From Pestalotiopsis fici W106-1 (taxonomy: Eukaryota; Ascomycota; Sordariomycetes; Amphisphaeriales; Sporocadaceae), in NCBI RefSeq assembly GCF_000516985.1, contig NW_006917091.1, positions 5,159,290 to 5,200,242 on the forward strand: a stretch of DNA of 40,953 nucleotides, read 5' to 3'. Below are positions 36,133 to 40,953 of the stretch, one piece after another. The notes under the pieces were generated by a model that saw only the letters and a list, made by a program, of their open reading frames with translations, did no database searches and had not been told where the DNA came from. Position numbers and translations under genes: made by a program. Each line of letters opens with the position of its first letter. Position 1 is the first letter of the stretch.

Positions 36133-37518
36133 ATGAAGATCATATTGTCGATCAACGCGGGCTCTAGCTCGGTCAAGATCTCGGCCTACACGGCCGAGCA
36201 GCGAGGGAAGGCGCCGGCGCAGATCGCCGAGGCGCAGCTCAGCGGCCTCACCTCTCCACCGGCCAAGCTCAAGTACTCGCGCGGCAGCGAGGTGGTGCTC
36301 AAGGACGAAAAGGTGGCCGACGCCGAGACGGTCAAGACGCAGGACGACGCCTTCCGGGTCCTGCTCCGGACGCTGGTCGAGGACCCGAAACTCGGCGAGA
36401 TCGGCAAGGCGGAAGACGTGGCCATTGCCTGCCACCGCGTCGTCCACGGCGGCAGCTACGCGGCCGCGCAGCTCATCACCGAGGACACGTACCACCGGCT
36501 CGAGGCGCTGACGGACCTGGCGCCGCTGCACAACGCGCCGGCGCTCGAGATCATAAAGTCGTGCGTAAAGGCCCTCCCCTCGGCCGTCAACGTGGCCTGC
36601 TTCGACTCGCAGTTCCACGCCTCGCTGCCCGAGCACGTCCGGACCTACCCCATCGACCCAGAGATTGCGCGCAAGAACCAGCTCCGCAAGTACGGGTTCC
36701 ATGGTATCAGCTACCAGTTCATCACCAACTCGGTCGCAGAGTTCCTGGGCAAGCCCACCAACGAGCTCAACATTATTGCCCTGCATCTTGGCAGCGGCGC
36801 CAGCGCTTGCGCCATCAGGGGAGGCAAGAGCTGGGATACGAGTATGGGCCTCACGCCACTCGCGGGTCTGCCTGGCGCAACCAGAAGCGGGAGCGTCGAT
36901 CCGAGGTGAGCTTCACTCCGCATTCATTCAACAAGGGATCATATAATTCCCCTCTTTTTTGTATAAAAACATCACCTTGATTCTTGCTAACGCAAAAATT
37001 CTTCCTTGATCTCGTGGTACAGCCTAGTCTTTCATTACGCCAGCGACGTTGGCAAGCTCTCGCCGTCATCGACCAAGGAACTACACATTTCGCGAGCCGA
37101 GGAAATCCTCAACAAGGAGAGCGGCTGGCGGGCGCTGACGGGCACGACCGACTTTGGCACCATTGTGGCCGCGGCCACGGAGAGGCAGGAGCCGCGGAGC
37201 CGGCTCGCCCTCGACCTGTTTGCGGACCGCGTGTGCGGCTACGTCGGCAGCTACTACGTGTCGCTGGCGGGTCGGGTGGACGCGCTCGTCTTTGCGGGCG
37301 GCATTGGCGAGAAGAGCGACGTGCTGCGGCGCCGCGTCGTGGACCAGGTCGCGTGCCTCGGCTTTGCCCTCGACGAGGACCGCAACGCCCTGCCCGTCGA
37401 GGACGTGGTCCAAGATATTGGGCGCGAGGGCGCCAAGCACCGGACACTGGTCTGTCAGACGGATGAGCAATTTGAAATGGCCAGGAGTTGTGCTGCGGAT
37501 CAAGAACTCTGGAAATAA
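36133..37518 (+). CDS. ackA: Acetate kinase
   Basis: This enzyme interconverts acetate + ATP and acetyl phosphate + ADP. In filamentous ascomycetes it partners with phosphoketolase, which makes acetyl phosphate from xylulose 5-phosphate or fructose 6-phosphate. Two exons (36133-36905 and 37023-37518) joined across a 117-bp GT-AG intron give 422 residues. Key residues of the acetate/sugar kinase fold are visible: N8 in SINAGSSSVK, R102 in HRVVHGG, D158 in CFDSQFH, H190 in YGFHGIS, R251 in TRSGSVDP (next to the splice junction) and E354 in GGIGEKS. The end TDEQFEMAR is also typical. No targeting signal is seen, so it is cytosolic. GC-rich with strong codon bias. No phosphoketolase gene is present in the window. 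Confidence 0.94.
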
Positions 37519-38220
37519 CATTAGTAAAGAATATCACCATATTCACTTGTGCCGAGTTAAGTGGCACTTGGCCAAGAAGCACAATGGATGAAAAGGATGA
37601 TGTGCCATCAGTGAAGTTGTTGATTGTGAATCCGGCCTATAACGACTCTCTTGCCAACATCGTGAGATGCTTCGGAGCCGCGTTGAACCTCTTGTAGAAT
37701 TATGAAGATACATAATTTGTTCCACTGTGAGTACTGCTGTGAGACGTGTACTATGTACAGATCATGATCCGGGCAGCCTTGTACACGATACCCCTTGTTG
37801 CTCCTGGTTTGACCTAACTCCGGAGTACCATCAAGGGTGGGATAGATGCCAGATGCCAACAAGGGTCCCCATATTCTCTTCTGTTCCCCATCGTCTCACC
37901 ATACATGAGGAGCCTCGTCTGACTCTTCCGCGTAGCCCGGTTGGCTGTACGTGTAAAGTAATCTTAACGGGGTGGGAGCCGTCAGAGCCGCAGGTAACCC
38001 TTGCCCGCACAGTCCCCTCCAGAAAAAGCGAGGGAAAAAAACAAGAAGAAAACACAAAGAATAAAACCGGCTGATGAAGCCTTCCTGCGCCGATCAGTGG
38101 AGACCAGCAGAGGTCTCGCCCGCGTTCTACGGAGCCCCAAAGGCGGAGCTCGCTCCAGCACAGCGCACTGCTGACCGCAAAGGCCGGGTTTTCATTAGGC
38201 AGTGCGCGCTCACTGGCTTA

Positions 38221-38237
38221 TTTTTTTTTTTTTTTTT
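38221..38237. repeat. T17 homopolymer
   Basis: Seventeen T residues followed by CAG. It resembles a polypyrimidine tract with an acceptor, but no exon with coding character follows. Confidence 0.85.
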
Positions 38238-39633
38238 CAGGGCCTGAAGGGTGAAATGCCCTATGGCTGTTCGCCCAGCCGGTCAAGGCCTCGCAGCACA
38301 ATCTTCTTATGTACGTACTTCAAGGTGTAGATAAGGGCAGGTTTACGCGTTTCGTTCAGGTGGTTCTCGGAGGCATTCTTTTTGCAGTCTTTTATTCCGC
38401 GGTGGAACTTATATACTCCCAGAGAACCCGAGAGAGGGAGAGATAGCAAAAGATAAGCCAGCCTACGGAGAAATTATCTCGGAAGGTCCTTTATTTTATC
38501 TAGATCTTTAGCAATATGTGTGCATGCAGATCAGGGACATCCTCCAGGGATCTTCTGGTCACAAACAGCCCGTTGGCAAGTTGAGTATCGTGCCGACAGT
38601 GTAGTACACGTACAAGACGAACAAGAAAAGAAATGCGAGAGATATTAGGGGTTCAAGCTAGCAGCAGGCAGGCTGGCTTGTGCGGTGGACAGCAAAGTTG
38701 CGGTAGAGCCTTGCTTGCTTGTTTGTGGCTTACCTAGCGACCTGTTTAGTCGGTCAGGCTTCCCAGGGCTTTCAATGCACCCAGTTATCTATCCAATCGT
38801 CGATCTGCCAGGCACGGGAGCAGCGGAACGACTGGGGGTCCCCGTTCGGGCGCTCGGCCGTCGATGAGTCTGCTCATTTCCAAGCGACCAGATGACAAGA
38901 GCCCAAAGGGACTATCAAGGAAGAAAGCAGAAAAAGAAGTGGGCTTGAGGGTTCTTTCGTCTGTGTCAATCACCTCGTGTTAAGAGAGGCCTGAGTGTTC
39001 ATCCTGACAAAGTGATGGAGTATTGGGGCAGGGGACCAAGTTCCACCCCATTGAGTTTGCTATTGCTGTCTTTTTTCCTCTCTTTTTTTTTTCTTTCCTC
39101 GCGGTTGCACTTGACCGACCGATCGAATCCTCCTTCCAGGCACAGGCATGGTCCTCGAAGATTAGCGATTGGGGATCTCTTTTTCTTCTTCTTCTTTTGG
39201 ACTCTTCCGATTTCCCCTTCCCTCATTAGTCTCACTACTGCGTACGGATCGACAATACTCCTGGCATGGCGGGACGCCTCCGTAAACTCTCGTTGGCTCG
39301 CTCTTCTCGGCAGCAGTGAAAAAATGACTAGAAGGGACTTTATGTGTGGGGTGAAAGTGGATTTCGGTACCCTCCTTGATGGAACAGAAAAGGAAATCCT
39401 GGGAAGGAAATAGAGACAAGAAGGAGAAGATAGAGCGAAAATTTTGATACAGGAGTGACAAAAGGAAAACTAAAAGATCCAAAGATGGGTACCGCGTCGA
39501 TCCAGGGACCACACCTGTCCTGACTGCATAATGACGTCGTGTACCTTCAGGGTATCGTGAAGTCTTAGATGGGGTGGAGTTTTCGGGGTCCCGTCTCCTG
39601 TGTGGGGGTGCCCCCTTCAGCTGTTGTGCGAAT

Positions 39634-39744
39634 GGGGGCAGAGGGGACGGGACCTGAGGGGAATCTGACGAGGGCTGGGGGGAACCTAGAAGAAGGGAGT
39701 GGGAGGGGCTGAAGGGGGCCCTTTCTGGGTGGAGGGGAAGGGGG
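39634..39744 (+). repeat. Cluster of G-runs with G-quadruplex pattern
   Basis: At 39634-39661 four G-runs are separated by loops of 4, 2 and 6 bases. At 39695-39718 four more are separated by 3, 1 and 5 bases. Further G-runs continue to 39744. Both match the G3+N1-7 pattern on the plus strand. Fold formation is predicted, not shown. Confidence 0.6.
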
Positions 39745-39764
39745 CCTATTTGGAACCGAGGAGG

Positions 39765-39781
39765 AAAAAAAAAAAAAAAAA
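39765..39781. repeat. A17 homopolymer
   Basis: Seventeen A residues directly following the G-rich cluster on the plus strand. Confidence 0.85.
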
Positions 39782-40927
39782 GGCCAAAGGAAACTATTCC
39801 GCAGAACCCTGACTGGACTGTCGTCAAAAAATAGTTTATGAATTTTAGCACGTCGTGGCTGTCCACCTTTAAGACATACACTATCGTGCACTTTGGTGTA
39901 GCTCGTGTCTGTTTGCATATGTATCACCTTTCCGGAACCCGTCGCGTGAGTCGGCAGCGACAAGCGGTTTTATACGCCGCGGCCCGCTAAAGCAGACGAG
40001 ACTTTCCCGGATCATCACCTCCTGCACTGCAAGTTGCGTCTACGGGTGCATGACATGGAGGTCTGCCATGAAATGCAACAGAGGAGCGGGGGAGAAAAAA
40101 GGAAGAAAAAATCTAGGTGTCTGTTAAGACCTAGGATGAATACATGCGGCGTAGGTACACGACATGCAAACAGGTCTTCCGCATGCCTTGATTTTATTGA
40201 CGAAAGCTTCAGTCAGGGTTTTCTTCTCCACAAGAAGTGCTACAGTTTGGCTTTTCAACGGTCAGCACGAAGGTAGGCAAGTAGGTACCTAGGCAGCATG
40301 CATGCTTGCATTATTGCTGCACGAAGGAAGCAGCGAACATATGCGCGCCCGGGTATAAGCTTGGGCAAGATTATACTGTGTAGTCGAATGGGAATAACGG
40401 CGAGACATCGCATACGCAGTATGCACGTCGGTGGTATGCGGGACCTCTCTTTCTCTGAGTCCTCCCCGGCGACATGGTCGCCGATTGATGCCTCGGACAG
40501 CGGCTTGCCGGCGCCGTCCGCCCATGTGTAGCTTGCCGCTTACAGGCTGGAAAGTCATGAGAGAAATGTTGTGCAATTATGATGCATGATGCCTGTTGAC
40601 AAGGGCAAGCAAGGTTCTCAAAGTGTGGCTTGCCATTGTCAAAGAGAATGGGATGGCAATTTTGAAGAAAACCCCCCATGTGCCAATTCGCCGCTCTAAA
40701 GCAAAGGGACATTGACAAAACTATACTCATGTCACGATGACGATACGTTAAGCCACGCGGGGCACCGAGGAGGCAACAAGTGCTGTGCGCACGGCGGAAT
40801 AATGTAATCACAAAGCTACGATCACGCGTTGCGTCGGCTATACTGTCTGGTTCCGGCGATTGCTTGTGGCGATTGTGCTGTCCCCAAATTCAACTCTGGG
40901 TGGTCTGCATCAGCCGCACAACACGTC

Positions 40928-40952
40928 CTCTCTCTCTCTCTCTCTCTCTCTC
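40928..40952. repeat. (CT)n microsatellite at the right edge
   Basis: About twelve CT units close the window. It is the reverse complement of the (AG)n run at position 1. Confidence 0.9.
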
Positions 40953-40953
40953 C

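Larger units (their letters stand above)
37519..40953. other. 3.4-kb gene-free region to the right edge
   Basis: No frame here has a recognisable domain. The region contains a T17 run (38221-38237), pyrimidine-rich plus-strand DNA at about 39060-39230, purine-rich DNA at about 39400-39480, G-runs at 39634-39744, an A17 run (39765-39781) and the terminal (CT)n. Such tracts are common in long fungal promoters, so it may be the 5' region of a gene beyond the edge. The longest frame (39881-39162, -) translates the low-complexity tracts and is not convincing. Confidence 0.55.

Noticed and set aside
38221..38245. T17-CAG as a splice acceptor of a gene to the right
   Set aside because: The sequence after it has no coding character in any frame and no upstream exon was found.
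39162..39881. Minus-strand frame of 239 codons near the right edge
   Set aside because: It translates low-complexity pyrimidine tracts (poly-Phe, Pro/Ser/Leu), has no domain and is more likely promoter or UTR DNA.

Overview
The window is a stretch of nuclear DNA from a filamentous ascomycete (Pezizomycotina, most likely Sordariomycetes; order not resolved). The evidence is short GT-AG introns of about 55-150 bp, a fungal-type cytochrome c1, an ARO3-type DAHP synthase, a fungal rhodopsin-domain membrane protein, a eukaryotic acetate kinase and an F-box relic. It starts in an (AG)n run and ends in a (CT)n run, so it is probably a whole contig broken at microsatellites.

Layout from left to right: the first exon of a probable pyroglutamyl peptidase leaves the left edge on the minus strand (to 277). 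A small glycine-rich membrane protein follows (1931-2512, +). Next is an MBD4-like HhH DNA glycosylase whose frame breaks at a homopolymer inside a long low-complexity N-terminus (2746-5533, -). Then come cytochrome c1 of respiratory complex III (6503-7835, -, four exons), a decayed F-box gene (about 8629-9145, +), DAHP synthase (9663-10989, -, four exons) and a seven-helix rhodopsin-domain protein (13175-14662, -, five exons).

The centre (16.3-31.2 kb) resembles a specialised-metabolism neighbourhood without a backbone synthase. It holds an HxxxD acyltransferase (16354-17817, +), an FAD monooxygenase (18543-20038, +), a FAR-17a/AIG1-type integral membrane hydrolase (22638-23342, -), a cytochrome P450 (24023-25767, -), a 6-phosphogluconate-dehydrogenase-like oxidoreductase (27704-28744, +) and a PHS-type MFS transporter (28865-31157, -, seven exons, two of them 22 and 16 bp). 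Hydroxylation, acyl transfer, ester hydrolysis, reduction and transport could act on one lipophilic substrate. That link is inference from proximity.

The right side has a 437-residue unrecognised protein (33500-35237, +, five exons) and acetate kinase (36133-37518, +, two exons). After that there are 3.4 kb without a recognisable gene, rich in homopurine/homopyrimidine tracts and G-quadruplex-type runs. Gene spacing is wide, with several intergenic stretches of 1.5-2.6 kb in which no further gene, tRNA, rRNA or intact transposon was seen. Exon boundaries were set by hand from splice consensus, reading frame and family similarity. No transcript data or database search was available.
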